NCBI RefSeq assembly: GCF_000328475.2
Contig: NC_026497.1
Location: forward strand, 124,001 to 188,000
DNA: 64,000 bases
Reading direction: 5' to 3'
Source of the DNA: Mycosarcoma maydis
Lineage: Eukaryota > Basidiomycota > Ustilaginomycetes > Ustilaginales
Shown here: positions 42,437 to 52,788 of the stretch, one piece after another
Position numbering within the stretch: the stretch's first letter is position 1
How the letters are laid out: the number at the start of each line of letters is the position of its first letter
Position numbers and translations under genes: made by a program
Notes under the pieces: generated by a model
Told to the model about the DNA's origin: nothing
The model's database searches: none
Seen by the model: only the letters and a program-made list of their open reading frames with translations

Positions 42437-44361
42437 ACGAGAGCGACGAGGCTGGCCGTCGTTTCTATTTCGATTTTGTTGACACGCTTCGGTATCAAGA
42501 ATCATGAATGGCTCTCGACATTCAGTCCTTGCAATTCACAATCACAGTGCACAAGGAAAATCGTGAAAAATCGTGAATCACGGAATACATTTATTATTCC
42601 GATTAAGTTAACTTGACCACAAAAAAAAATCGGCGCGCTGAAGCTTTCCACTCGGAAGGTCGCGAAATTACGAGTGAATCACAATCACGAATGTCGGTTC
42701 GGGATCGGTGGCGAGACACGTGGAGTGCGGTCGTTTTGCAACCACACTCAAGACCGAAATGCTCCGCGTGTTGGCCAAGCACAACAAAGGTTGACGACGG
42801 GTGGCTTGGCATGTGCATCATTCACGATTGTATTGTGCATCATTCACGATTGTATTGTGCTTCGATGACGAGGCTTGGTGGAACGCATGGCATGGGATTT
42901 CCCGCGGGATGGAAGCGTGTGTCGTGCGAACTATCAAGGAGGGAGGCTTGTTGGGCAGTGCTTGAAAGAGCAAGACACGAGAGCAAGCGTTCAGCCAAAC
43001 ACTCACCACTGTGACACGCGGCAATCACAGATGTGAATCGTGAATCGTGAATCGTGAATACTCCATGACTGTGACTGTGACGCCACCCTGCTCGACATGT
43101 ACGACGGGATCTGAAGCCTGATTTCGAAACCAATCCAAGACCGACTTGTTGCATTAAGTTATCCAAGCACGAAGACACGGGCCCGTGTGCGTAGTATGCC
43201 CACTGTGGCCGAGCAGCCGAGCAGTCTAAGAGCTGCTTCCGTCCCGCTGCTCGGCGGCTTGTTTCAGGGCTCCCGATAACTCATACTCCCACTCTGCCCA
43301 CTCTGGCTGCATCGCGTTGACCTTCGATGATAAACTTTGTGTGGCGTCGATGCGTGGATGCGTGGATGCGTGGAACAGCGGCAATTCTCGGGATCGAAAA
43401 GCCTGTCTGTCGTGCGCCATGCGCCTTGTGCCTTGTGTCGTGCGCCGTGTGCGTGCATGTCGGTCAGGTAAATTTCATAAACTCTCATGCTCGAGACCAC
43501 TGAGCCGATCGTGGGTTGATGAGTTGAGCCGCTAAACCACGAATCGAGTTTTCGTCAACTGATAGAAACCCGGGATGCAATCTTATCTCAACTTGCGTAT
43601 TGGTAGATCAGCCTGTGTACGTTCCGTTGTAATGTGACAGCTTGGTTTCGACTCTTGATTAAGTTACTGTGAGTATTGGCTGAGGGCACAAGGCACTAGA
43701 GCAAGCGAGGAAACTAATCCGTAGCCGATCAGCGGGTAGAAGTTTCCGGACCTGGCTGTGGAGCGAGGGGTTTATTCTTGCACATCTGAGACATGGAGCG
43801 TTCTGGCAGAAGCATGTTGGGCTGTCGCGTGGCCACTGAGCACCATTTACTGTACGATTCGTGATTGTCAAGACGTGACGGGCGTTCAAATCGCTATGGG
43901 AATGGGAGTAGCTTTTTTTCGCTTTCTGCTGATCAAAGCAAGTCTTGGCTGAGAATCGACCTGAGATGGTCACGGGTAGCCCGGGGTAGTCAAACGAGTG
44001 TGTGACGATTCACATTCACGATTATGCGCGTCGCTATTGACAGGGGGATTCGATGGAGAATGCACGTCGGAGCGTGCGGAGGTCATCGTACCCTCAACAA
44101 TCTCGCTGCCAAGATTCGATATGATAGCATTCTCGGAGTACGGTACGGGGTTCTGGAAGCTAATCGAGCTCGATGTGCAGCGACGCAACGATCGGATCGA
44201 TCAAGCCTCGTTGGATCATGGGCTGAAAGGGAGCAACTCTGCGAGTAAAATTTTGAGCACCGAATGGACTTACGTTGGTGTTTTTTTTCAGGCAAGACAT
44301 GGGTGCGGCAATTGCTCATGACTGACTTTGGGGCGGCCAAGCTGTTCAGCCATAAGGGCGT

Positions 44362-44392
<31 letters not shown>

Positions 44393-44443
44393 GAGAGAGA
44401 GAGAGAGAAGAGAAAGAGAGAGAGAGAAGAGAAAGAGAGAGGG
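44362..44443 (+). repeat. GA-rich (purine) microsatellite
   Basis: About 80 bases of (GA)n with a few single-base interruptions such as TGAG and AAGAGAAAG. A pure purine strand of this length can form triplex DNA. Confidence 0.95.
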
Positions 44444-45068
44444 TAGGATTCTCGATTCGGACTGGCTCGTCAATCTGTGGTCTGCGTCTGTTTAGTTGGA
44501 TTGGCACAACGACACTCACACTGTTGACTGTCTGTTCCCTGATTGACATCGGCAGCACGCATCACAGAGCTGGACCAGGCCGCATAAGTACTGTATAAAC
44601 AACTGCAGCCTCCTGCGACGCTTTGGGATCGCTGCATCTCTGATTTGTGGGCAAACTCAAATTCAGCGAAGCGTGAGAAAAATTTAGTGAAAATGGAAAT
44701 ATCACCTTACAACTGATCAACGAGAAGCATCGTATAACTTAAGTTATCTCTGACAGTGTGAGTCTGTTTCCTGAATCAACGAATCACGAATGTCTTGGAT
44801 AGAATTTCCTAGCCAAGCGAGAGAAGCGAAGCGGCACACTCCGCTTGCCATGACGGGTGCAACGTACCACCACCTATTCAGGCCAAACCATCCATCATTG
44901 CCCGCATAGGCAACGTCGGTAATTGCTTGAAAGCAAACCTGAGCGGAATTCGGCGGCCGTAGTTCGGCTGAGTTTGCGAAGTGCAGCCCACGCGCAGTTA
45001 GTATGCACCTCGATTGCATGCTCAAGCCCTCAGCTTGTCTGTACTGTACGGTACTGTACAGTGACAGA

Positions 45069-45098
45069 GCAAAGATCGGCCTCGTTGCCGATCTTTGC
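45069..45098. repeat. Perfect 12-bp inverted repeat (hairpin)
   Basis: GCAAAGATCGGC is followed by a six-base spacer CTCGTT and its exact reverse complement GCCGATCTTTGC. Three bases further on is CTAACCCTAACC (45101-45112), two units of the TTAGGG telomere-type repeat. There is no T-run, so a bacterial-style terminator is not implied. Confidence 0.9.
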
Positions 45099-45185
45099 TG
45101 CTAACCCTAACCGAGTAACTAGCCCTTCAGACAAACCCTGCCTCCTGCTCAGCTCTTATTGTCACCACACGTGTATGGATTGTTT

Positions 45186-45305
45186 GGCCTCGCCTCGTTG
45201 TTGCACTTTTCGAGTTCTAAACAGCCTGCTTCATAGAATGTAAGTTTCAACAACGAGCGAGGCCTTACACGAGCGTCCTGTCCTGTGCAAACAACGAGGC
45301 GAGCC
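45186..45305. repeat. Fold-back: near-perfect 21-bp inverted repeats 78 bp apart
   Basis: Left arm 45186-45206 (GGCCTCGCCTCGTTGTTGCAC) and right arm 45285-45305 are reverse complements apart from two single-base indels. The block GCTTCATAGA occurs at 45229 and again just outside the right arm near 45358. It could be a miniature transposable element relic. Confidence 0.6.
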
Positions 45306-45746
45306 CATCCTCACGCCTTGATCATCTGGCGCTCGCTCGTGTTTGAGTTTTTCAGGCGCTTCATAGAGGCGTCGCCGCCAGAGACAAGTACTGTTCCCAA
45401 TTCGGAGCTTCGCCGTGAACCACGAATTCATGCATTTCCATATTGGCAAAATATTAAAAAATTGAGGGTTTTGGCGTTGGCCTTTTGAGAGTTTATTTTA
45501 GATTTAATTAAGTGATTATGAGGATGATTCTTTTTCTTCATCTTCCTGTAACCGTCACCTGCCACGCTTGCCTAGACGCAGCAGTATCCACTCCGTAGGC
45601 GTATGCTATTGTGCAGTCTGTACCGTTGTCGTCCCTTTCAGCCAATCTGGACCAAGTCATATAGCATCAAGGTCCTTAACAATCGAAATTAAAACCGAGG
45701 AGTGGACGTGAGAACCAGGGCGCGCAATCACATTCAACCGCTAGAC

Positions 45747-45748
<2 letters not shown>

Positions 45749-45796
<48 letters not shown>
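45749..45796 (+). repeat. CA dinucleotide microsatellite
   Basis: About 23 uninterrupted CA units. The His-Thr and Cys-Val frames that cross it are artefacts. Confidence 0.97.
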
Positions 45797-45854
45797 AGCA
45801 TATGTTCCGGCCTTTTTGGGTCCGATAGAAAAGCAACAACAAAAATGGACGAGC

Positions 45855-45885
45855 GGGCGGGAAGGCGGGAAGGCGGGAAAGCGGG
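45855..45885 (+). repeat. G-rich 8-base tandem with G-quadruplex pattern
   Basis: Five GGG runs are separated by loops of 1 to 5 bases (GGGCGGGAAGGCGGGAAGGC and on). This fits the standard G3N1-7 quadruplex rule with one spare run. Confidence 0.85.
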
Positions 45886-47194
45886 AAGGCAAGTAGGTTT
45901 GGGCTACCACGCTGGACGTGCAACAGAGAAGCAAATCAGCTGGGAAGCTGCTGGCCTTGCATCTGCGTTGAGCTTGACGATGGAAGGTGCGTGTGGACTG
46001 GACGCAGAGTAGAGTAGGTACGGAAGGCAGTTTGCTCTCTCAGACACGGCGTCTCTCAAGTGCAGACCTAGACAAGACCGGGACCGACGGGACGACACAG
46101 GCAGTATCTGGTTCGCTTACAAAGTAGACTCGCCAAAGGCTACCGCTTGCAGTGGCTGACCAAACGCGCTACTGGATGCTGATCTGTCTGTTGGCAACGG
46201 CTCCGGTTCAGAATGATTCCGATGCGCAGCTGTTGGGGACATGCTTGATGGCACATGATGCAGTGGGTGCTGCTAGGTAATCAGTCGCACATTTCGAAGA
46301 ACAACTCAACTCACAGCTGCGCAAAATCGTACATCTTTTTCGTAAATGGTGAATCTGTTATGCGATTTTCCGCTCGTTTTCTGCACAGATTCACGTTGCA
46401 CGAAACCGCAGCTTTCGCTGTGTCGTCCTTTAACCACCGAACGAGCTTGGCTAACTGATTTCAGCCTCACTTACGACGGTTACGCGTCGTTGCGTTACGT
46501 GTTTGACGCTTCGTGATTCAGATTCACGATGGGTGCGCGACACTCACGACTGTGTGACTTTTTAGCCATCCATGATTCACCATGTACGATTTGAACCTCC
46601 GAACTAGCGCCAATCACTAACCAATCGTGAATAGTACGTGCGTGCCCACACACAACATAGCGCGTCATGTCAATCGAGGGGGTTCATAGTTTGACATGCT
46701 TGTCACTTATCCCCATTCATTCCTTCAGTTCTAACACTTGGCGCCAACACGCCTCGCGGCCTCGCCAATTTTGGAGCACAGCCGCAACTGGCATCCAAAC
46801 CCCTTCACAGCGACCCTAGCTAACTTAGCTTGCTGCAATGCGACGGATTGAGATCCCGAACGGCGATGCTACCTGACCATGCTTGACTCGCTGCAGTACT
46901 TGGCGTCTCGTACTTGCACACTGGTTTGCATCCAGTCACAACAGTCACCGCGTCCACGTCCACGTCCACGTCCGTGTTCCGTGTCTGTATCCTTGCACCT
47001 TGTGCCTTTGAGCTGCATGTCTGCAGAATCCCGTCCGTGTCGACCCGCGTGTTGTTCTCTTCTGGGTCCATTCACAATGATCCTCGTCAGGGTCGATGGA
47101 CGGCAGCAGTAGCAGCAGCAGCGTCGCCGCCTTTGCCGTCCGTGCCTGTTTCTGTATCGCTGTTCGTCTCTGTAGTGACTACTTACTGTACACC

Positions 47195-47294
47195 NNNNNN
47201 NNNNNNNNNNNNNNNNNNNNNNNNNNNNNNNNNNNNNNNNNNNNNNNNNNNNNNNNNNNNNNNNNNNNNNNNNNNNNNNNNNNNNNNNNNNNNN
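47195..47294. other. Assembly gap of exactly 100 N
   Basis: The true length is unknown; 100 is a usual placeholder. It is flanked by an AGC-rich stretch on the left and C8 followed by (CT)n on the right, so a low-complexity repeat probably stopped assembly. The translated frame 46914-47738 that crosses it is meaningless. Confidence 0.99.
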
Positions 47295-50046
47295 CCCCCC
47301 CCTCTCTCTCTCTTTCTCACTTGGTCGCCCCGTGACATCCGTTGCTTCCAGCAGCTCCGTGTAATCTTCATCTTGTCTTCGGCGGCTCGGTCTCTACTCT
47401 GGCGACTTGATCGGTCTCTTGAAAATTTGATTGCTAGCTTCACAAGCCAGGCGCAGCGAAACCTCATTTGGGCGAGGTTATCAATCTGGTCCAACCGTCG
47501 GCGCGAGTGCTTACATCTGATGCACCAGCGTCCATTGCATATCCCGAGCTCGAATCGTTTGATGCTTCGCCCTGTTCTACCTTGGCATCTATCCTACGAC
47601 CGGGCGAGCCAGTTGCCGGCATTTCATCCGCATCTCAATCCCAGCCTCCTACAACCAAAGCTCAATCAATCTGACATCACACAGCGCCTTTCCACGTTCC
47701 GCTTTCTGTCCTGTCTTGGTGCGCTGATTTCATGTTGAACAGAATCTCCACATCCACATCAAGAACCTAGCACGATACCTTGCGTGCCTTGCGTCCAGCG
47801 CCGCTTGAAACCCCTCTCTTCAACGCCGAAGTACTCTCCCACTTTCTTCCGTCTTTCTTGCGCCCGACATACCTCGTTGCCCAACTGATCCATCGCGCAT
47901 TTCGTCCAACGCCCGCCCGTCCACCCCGGAAGAGCCCGTCCACGCTGATCCGCCCACGCTCTGTCAATAGCAAAGTGGGTTACCTTTGGTTGGACGCAAT
48001 CATCCCAAGCTCACCGCTGCAACTCGAGCTGCAACGCACCTCCTTGTTCATCTGCTCTGCAGCGGTACGCATTGCATCAACGCGATATCCGTCTGGATCG
48101 CCTCATCTTGGAAGCGCTCGCCCCAGACATTCTAATTCGACGGCTACGTTGGTCTGCCCACAGAGCCAACCAAGCTCATTTCGTCATATAAGGTTCTCGC
48201 GCGTCGCCAACCTTAACTTGATTTTCTCCGTCTTGGCTCGCAGAAGCTGGCTGCCCCTCGCTCGCTCCTTTGTTCGCTCGTTGCTGTAACCTAGACACTA
48301 GCCAACGCGACCTTGGTCCAACGCAGAACATCGACCAGGTCCCACCAGCACGTTGAAGCTTGGTCGTCTAAACAGCCTGTCTCCTCTGTACAACCTTGTA
48401 CAAATCCCAAGCTGCGACAGGTGCACGACAGTCACCAGTGTTACATTTCAACAGTCCGCTGACGCATGGCTGCACGGCCGACGATCTTTTTGACGGCAAG
48501 TTCCACCGCTCCGGCCACCTGGGCCCTATTCGACGCACCACATCTGCTCTTTCTCGCTCGTCTCTCGGCCTACATTTCAACCCATCTTTCTCCTCCGGTA
48601 TCGCATACATCTGCGGCGTGGGCTGTGCAACAACAACCTTGTTCCCAAAAAGGGGCGCCAACTCCGCCATTTTCAGGCTTTGCTTTGCATTGCAGCAGCG
48701 TCTGTCATCTGCATTCTGCTTCGTCTTGTCTTGCACAGGACGCCGACTGGCCATCTGAACTTAACCCTGGTTTGGTTTTGGCTCGAGGTCGACTGTGCCA
48801 ATTTTTTCATAGCGAGCCTTTTTCCAACGTAAGCTGCAATCGATGCTTGCTCCGTGAAAAGGTACAGTCTCTTCGTCCTGCTGCGCAGCCCAACGCCACA
48901 CTCTTGACTCGTTGTCTTGCTCAGACACCGCTGGTCCGATCTTCATTTAGCGTCGACGCGTACGCTCATCTCCGCCCGTACCAGACGTTATCTCTGCTGC
49001 ACTCTCGACATCGTCTCTGCATTCGATTCCACCTTGCTCCGAGAACCGACCAGCACATCGTGGGAACCCGGACTCTGGCCGCGCTGCCTGGTCCTCTAGT
49101 CCAACGCCGAGCTCGCCGAACTCGTCCTGGCCTCCGCTCTCTGGTGACAGCGCTCGTGTAGGATCGCAAGGCAGCCCTCGTTCCTCGCTCCCTTCTCGAG
49201 CTCTCGATTGTTCGACCCGTCCACCACTTTGTGCCAAGTCTGAGCTTGAGTTTATCACCGGCAACTCGCATCCAAACCATACGCAACTGCAAATCAGACA
49301 CGTTGCGCTGCTCCTAACTTCGCGCAGAACCTTGATCCTGGACGGTGCAACAGTGTGCGCTCATCTCGTCTTCCAAGCCGACTCAACACCACGATCCTAT
49401 TCGGCATACAACGAGCATCTTTGCCTCAACACTTTCGGAGATAGACCCAAGCTAGTGGTACCGCGCTCTCTCGCTCTCTCAGCCCCGCTCAGCCGGTTCT
49501 GCTTCCTTTCGTCGCCGTCAATCCATTGCCACCACGCGGTCCCACCACTGCGCCTCCGCTGCTTGTCATTGTTTTCTTCTTACGATCGCTGCAAGCGACG
49601 GCTCCCTCGGCTCGCTTCAAGATCACAACGTCAGCGAGTTTATCACATACAAGGTTGTCGCTCGACCTCGATACATCGGTTGACCGGCGCTGTGAGAAGA
49701 CCGACGCACCCTCGTCAACCTCTTACTTTTGTCTTCTTCCGCCAAACTCACCCTGATCGTCTCTGCCGTCTTCAGACGTCACATCTTGGCACATCGCGTT
49801 TGCACCTGCGCCTTCTAGAAACGCGCCCACTAGATCGTCAACCGCCTGGGTCTCTTGTCACGCGTCTGCTGCTCGTCGCCTTTGTCAAAACGTTTCTCCT
49901 CCGTCTTCTCACTTGCCGCTCAACGCGCAGCGTACATATCTAAGCTCCCTTTCTGTTTCAGGCCCAATCCCTTTTCTCTCGCTTTCATAGAGACCACGTC
50001 TGCCATCGCTGCCGACGATTGAAAGCTTCGACCAAGGCAGACAAAC
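47295..50046 (+). promoter_or_regulatory. Pyrimidine-rich 2.75-kb region, probable long leader/promoter of the WOPR gene
   Basis: The plus strand is rich in C and T throughout, with hardly any heptad repeats, unlike other intergenic DNA in the window. No frame shows protein-family character. This texture is what I expect of a long transcribed 5' leader, possibly with introns; upstream ATGs are present. Candida WOR1, a member of the same family, has an unusually long leader of about 2 kb. The transcription start cannot be placed from sequence. Confidence 0.4.
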
Positions 50047-52265
50047 ATGGGTTCACACCAAGCTGCTACTTTTACAGGCTATGTGTAAGTTGGCAATCCC
50101 TTCATCAAGTCCAACCTGCGTCTGGATCGCTGACGTCGTACTTGCATCTCTGAACTTGTCTCCTCCGTCCTCTTTTGTTCCAACAGACACTCTACGCGAG
50201 ATGCATTGCTGATCTTTGAAGCCGTGCGGCGTGGTATGCTTCCAAAGATTACGCGTCGTCTACGTGATGACGAGCGAAAGCAAATATGCAGTGGGACCAT
50301 TTTCGTGTTTGACGAGGTTGAATCAAGCATCAAGAGATGGACAGACGGTATGATCTGGAGCCCGAGTCGGATCTTGAACAACTTTCTCGTCTATCGCGAA
50401 GTCGAAAAAAAGGACCCGAAACCAGCTCCTGATCAACCGGCATTTGCTACCAACCATACCGCCTATGGCATGCCCGGCGTACTCAACAACAATAATAGCA
50501 GCAGCAGCAGTAGCAGCAGCAACCACAACCACAACCACAACAGCAATGCAGCTATGCACTCCACAGTCCGCTCTGTTCCCCTGACACTTTTGCCCAATGC
50601 AATAGATACTGATACGCAGATGATACACTACAAACAGGAGCATGGAAGCTATCAGTCGCTCGACGTCGTCTCTTCAAACGCAGTCTATGCTGGCCAGGAC
50701 GCTTTCTTCAGTCATCAATCACATCAGCAGCATTTGGCGCACGCACAATCGCATCCCCAAGCGGCCGGCCTTGTCGGCATGATGGATCCGCATGCAAGCT
50801 CTTCCTCGACGCTCAAACGCGAAGCTGAACTCGACAGGACGATCGTCGGAAGTTTGACAAGCAGCTATCCCTTTGTTCGCGACGGACTTTGCAAAAAGAC
50901 CATCTCGATTCAAGTCGAAGGTTCGACTCAGCATCTCATCTCGTACTACAAGATCGATGATGTGCACAACAGCAGACTCGCCGTTCCGTCATCGCTTCCA
51001 GAGCTCTCTTGTCTCCACATCTCTCCCATGTTTCTGAACAAAAGCAATTTCCGATATCCTCCTATTGTCGAGATCGGTCCAGATGGAATGCCTAGGTACG
51101 TTGGCGAGTCGACAGACAACGCCATGCGGGCCTCGGGACACGTCAGCAGCGGCAACGAAAGCTTTTCATCCTCCGAAGCGCGGCATGATACACTTGGCAG
51201 ACCTGCTAGCCGCTCGCTGTCCATTTATTCTCCCAGCTTACCCCCCGAATCTTCGCACGTCGACATGCACAACCACCGATACCCGCATCAGATCGGTGGT
51301 GACGGCATGCTTCCCACACCGGCAGCTTTGTCTGCTTCGTCTTCGTCGGTCCCTTACAGAAATCGTAGATCCTCCGATGCTCCGCGCCGACGAGCAAATT
51401 CACGGTTCGAACCCTACCAACAGGCGAGTACGCTCGGATCAGGGATCACCGCACATTCCCTCTACTCCAATACGTCTTTGATGGAGACCGGCTCGGTCTC
51501 ACCATCGGGCCGTCGAGCTATCTTTGCTGGCTCGCGCAGCTACAGCGACATGGATCCAGGGGCGGCTTACGCTTCGGAGCAAGCGGCTTTCGCGATGCAG
51601 CGCCAGCAGGACGAAGGTTTCTTTGGAATGGAACACGCCGGCCAGCCAAGCGGCGCTGATGGAGATCCACACGCTTCGCACGTGAGCCATCAGCATCCCT
51701 CAATGCATAGCATCGGCGCCCACGACAATCTACAGCCATCGTTTCAATCAGGAGCCATGATGCCCATGGTTCCCAGTCAGCCGTCTCGGTCCGAGGTGGC
51801 GTGGGTCAAGCAGGAGCAGCAGGACCCCTTTCACTTTTCCTCTCGCCTCACGCGCGGCAGCTGGGACTCGAACCAACCGAGTCACTCGACTTCGTTTGCA
51901 CACAACATCCAGCCACCACCAGCGACCAGTCAAGGTTTAACGGCGGTTTCCATCCACAGCCAGTCGAATTTTGGTGGCGCATCTTTCTATCCGCGGTTGG
52001 CAGGCTCGCCTCCCAATACCGGCTCGTCTCACGACAGCCGACACTCGTATGCGCCGTCGACGGGACGAATCGAGGAATTTGTGGATGGTATGAATCCTCC
52101 AACAGCCGCACGTCTAGAGGATGCTGCCAGCTATCCTTCGCGGCCGATATCGCGTGCTGACGAAGTGGGATATGCGAATGGCCTCGACTCGGCAGGCGTG
52201 ATAAGGGCCAGTGCGTTGGAAGCGCTTGGCGTGCATTCGGATCCTGCTAGCCCGTATCCGAGATC

Positions 52266-52337
<72 letters not shown>

Positions 52338-52339
52338 GC

Positions 52340-52404
<65 letters not shown>

Positions 52405-52788
52405 ATGGCTGCCAACGAGGATGCTTGCTTTGACGCTTACGGCAGATCTTCGAACGCGGTGGAAGGACAACAGTCTTTCTACGCCCAACAACCATCACAC
52501 ATTGCGGCACATGAGAACGTTCAACTTCATCAGCAGGCATTTGGTCGGCATGCCACCGTTTATGCCTCACATCAGCTTGACAATGTTTCATCGCACAACG
52601 AGCCGACATGGCCGTCCGATCCGGCAGCCGAGAGCAATAACGCGGGGGATACGCATTCCTTCCCGTCCCGACCAGGAACTTCGCACGACCACGGCTACCA
52701 CCGCCAGTTCCGGGCCGATACGAGCGACGCGAACGCTACAGAGGATTCCAAATTGGAGAAGGTCGTGTTGACGAGACCTGTGCCGTGA
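50047..52788 (+). CDS. ros1: WOPR-family (Gti1/Wor1/Ryp1 type) transcription regulator, Ros1-like
   Basis: Exon 1 is 50047-50084 and exon 2 is 50187-52788, giving 879 residues. The short first exon MGSHQAATFTGYV joins across a GTAAGT...CAACAG intron to HSTRDALLIFEAVRRGMLP, restoring the invariant start of WOPR subdomain A, which continues through FVFDEVESSIKRWTDG and WSPSRILNNFLVYRE (to about 85). Subdomain B follows near 244-325 (RDGLCKKTISIQ, HLISYYKIDDV, LAVPSSLPEL, NFRYPP). The linker of about 155 residues between them is Asn/Ser/His-rich. The rest is low complexity, with 46 consecutive Gln at 707-752. WOPR proteins are master switches of fungal development; in Ustilago maydis the Gti1-type member Ros1 controls late in-plant growth and spore formation. 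The Gti1 rather than Pac2 type is suggested by KKTISI and HLISYY. Orthology to Ros1 is inferred. Confidence 0.85.
50085..50186 (+). other. Spliceosomal intron in the WOPR gene (102 bases)
   Basis: It starts GTAAGT, has CTGAC near 50131 and CTGAAC near 50150 as branch-site candidates, a T/C-rich end and CAACAG. Removing it keeps the frame and completes the conserved WOPR N-terminus. Confidence 0.93.
52267..52404 (+). repeat. Poly-glutamine tract, 46 codons
   Basis: CAG/CAA alternate at both ends with nearly pure CAA in the centre, in frame in the WOPR protein. The longest pure CAA block is the likeliest part to vary in length between strains. Confidence 0.97.

Larger units (their letters stand above)
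42437..47194. other. Gene-poor region, 4.8 kb, upstream of the assembly gap
   Basis: I find no gene with family character. Contents: heptad clusters at about 42485-42585, 42680-42690, 42818-42850, 43030-43062, 43857-43867, 44010-44025, 44778-44790 and 46510-46640; a GA-rich tract, a CA tract, a G-rich tandem, a perfect hairpin and a fold-back repeat, listed separately; and four TTAAGTTA octamers (42603, 43154, 43659, 44739). A plus-strand frame at 43998-44321 (IAFSEYGTGFWKLIELDVQ...) has some protein-like character but no recognisable homologue; it may be a relic. Confidence 0.55.

Noticed and set aside
42314..42507. Read-through C-terminus of the amine oxidase as the normal product
   Set aside because: Splicing restores the conserved family ending; the read-through sequence resembles nothing. 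It is kept only as a possible minor isoform.
43206..43260. tRNA-like A box TGGCCGAGCAGC and hairpin
   Set aside because: No B box (GGTTCRANNCC) follows at a suitable distance and no acceptor stem can be formed.
45702..45934. Open frames rich in His-Thr or Cys-Val
   Set aside because: They are translations of the CA microsatellite and its flanks.
46914..47738. 274-codon frame crossing the N run
   Set aside because: It includes 34 unknown codons, has low-complexity flanks, and the gap size is unknown.
42437..50046. A biosynthetic or effector gene cluster in the large gap
   Set aside because: No signal-peptide-bearing small protein or enzyme domain could be found in any frame; the tract is better explained as regulatory and repeat DNA.
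52114..52609. Antisense frames of poly-Leu, poly-Cys and poly-Val
   Set aside because: They are shadows of the CAA/CAG glutamine tract of the WOPR gene.
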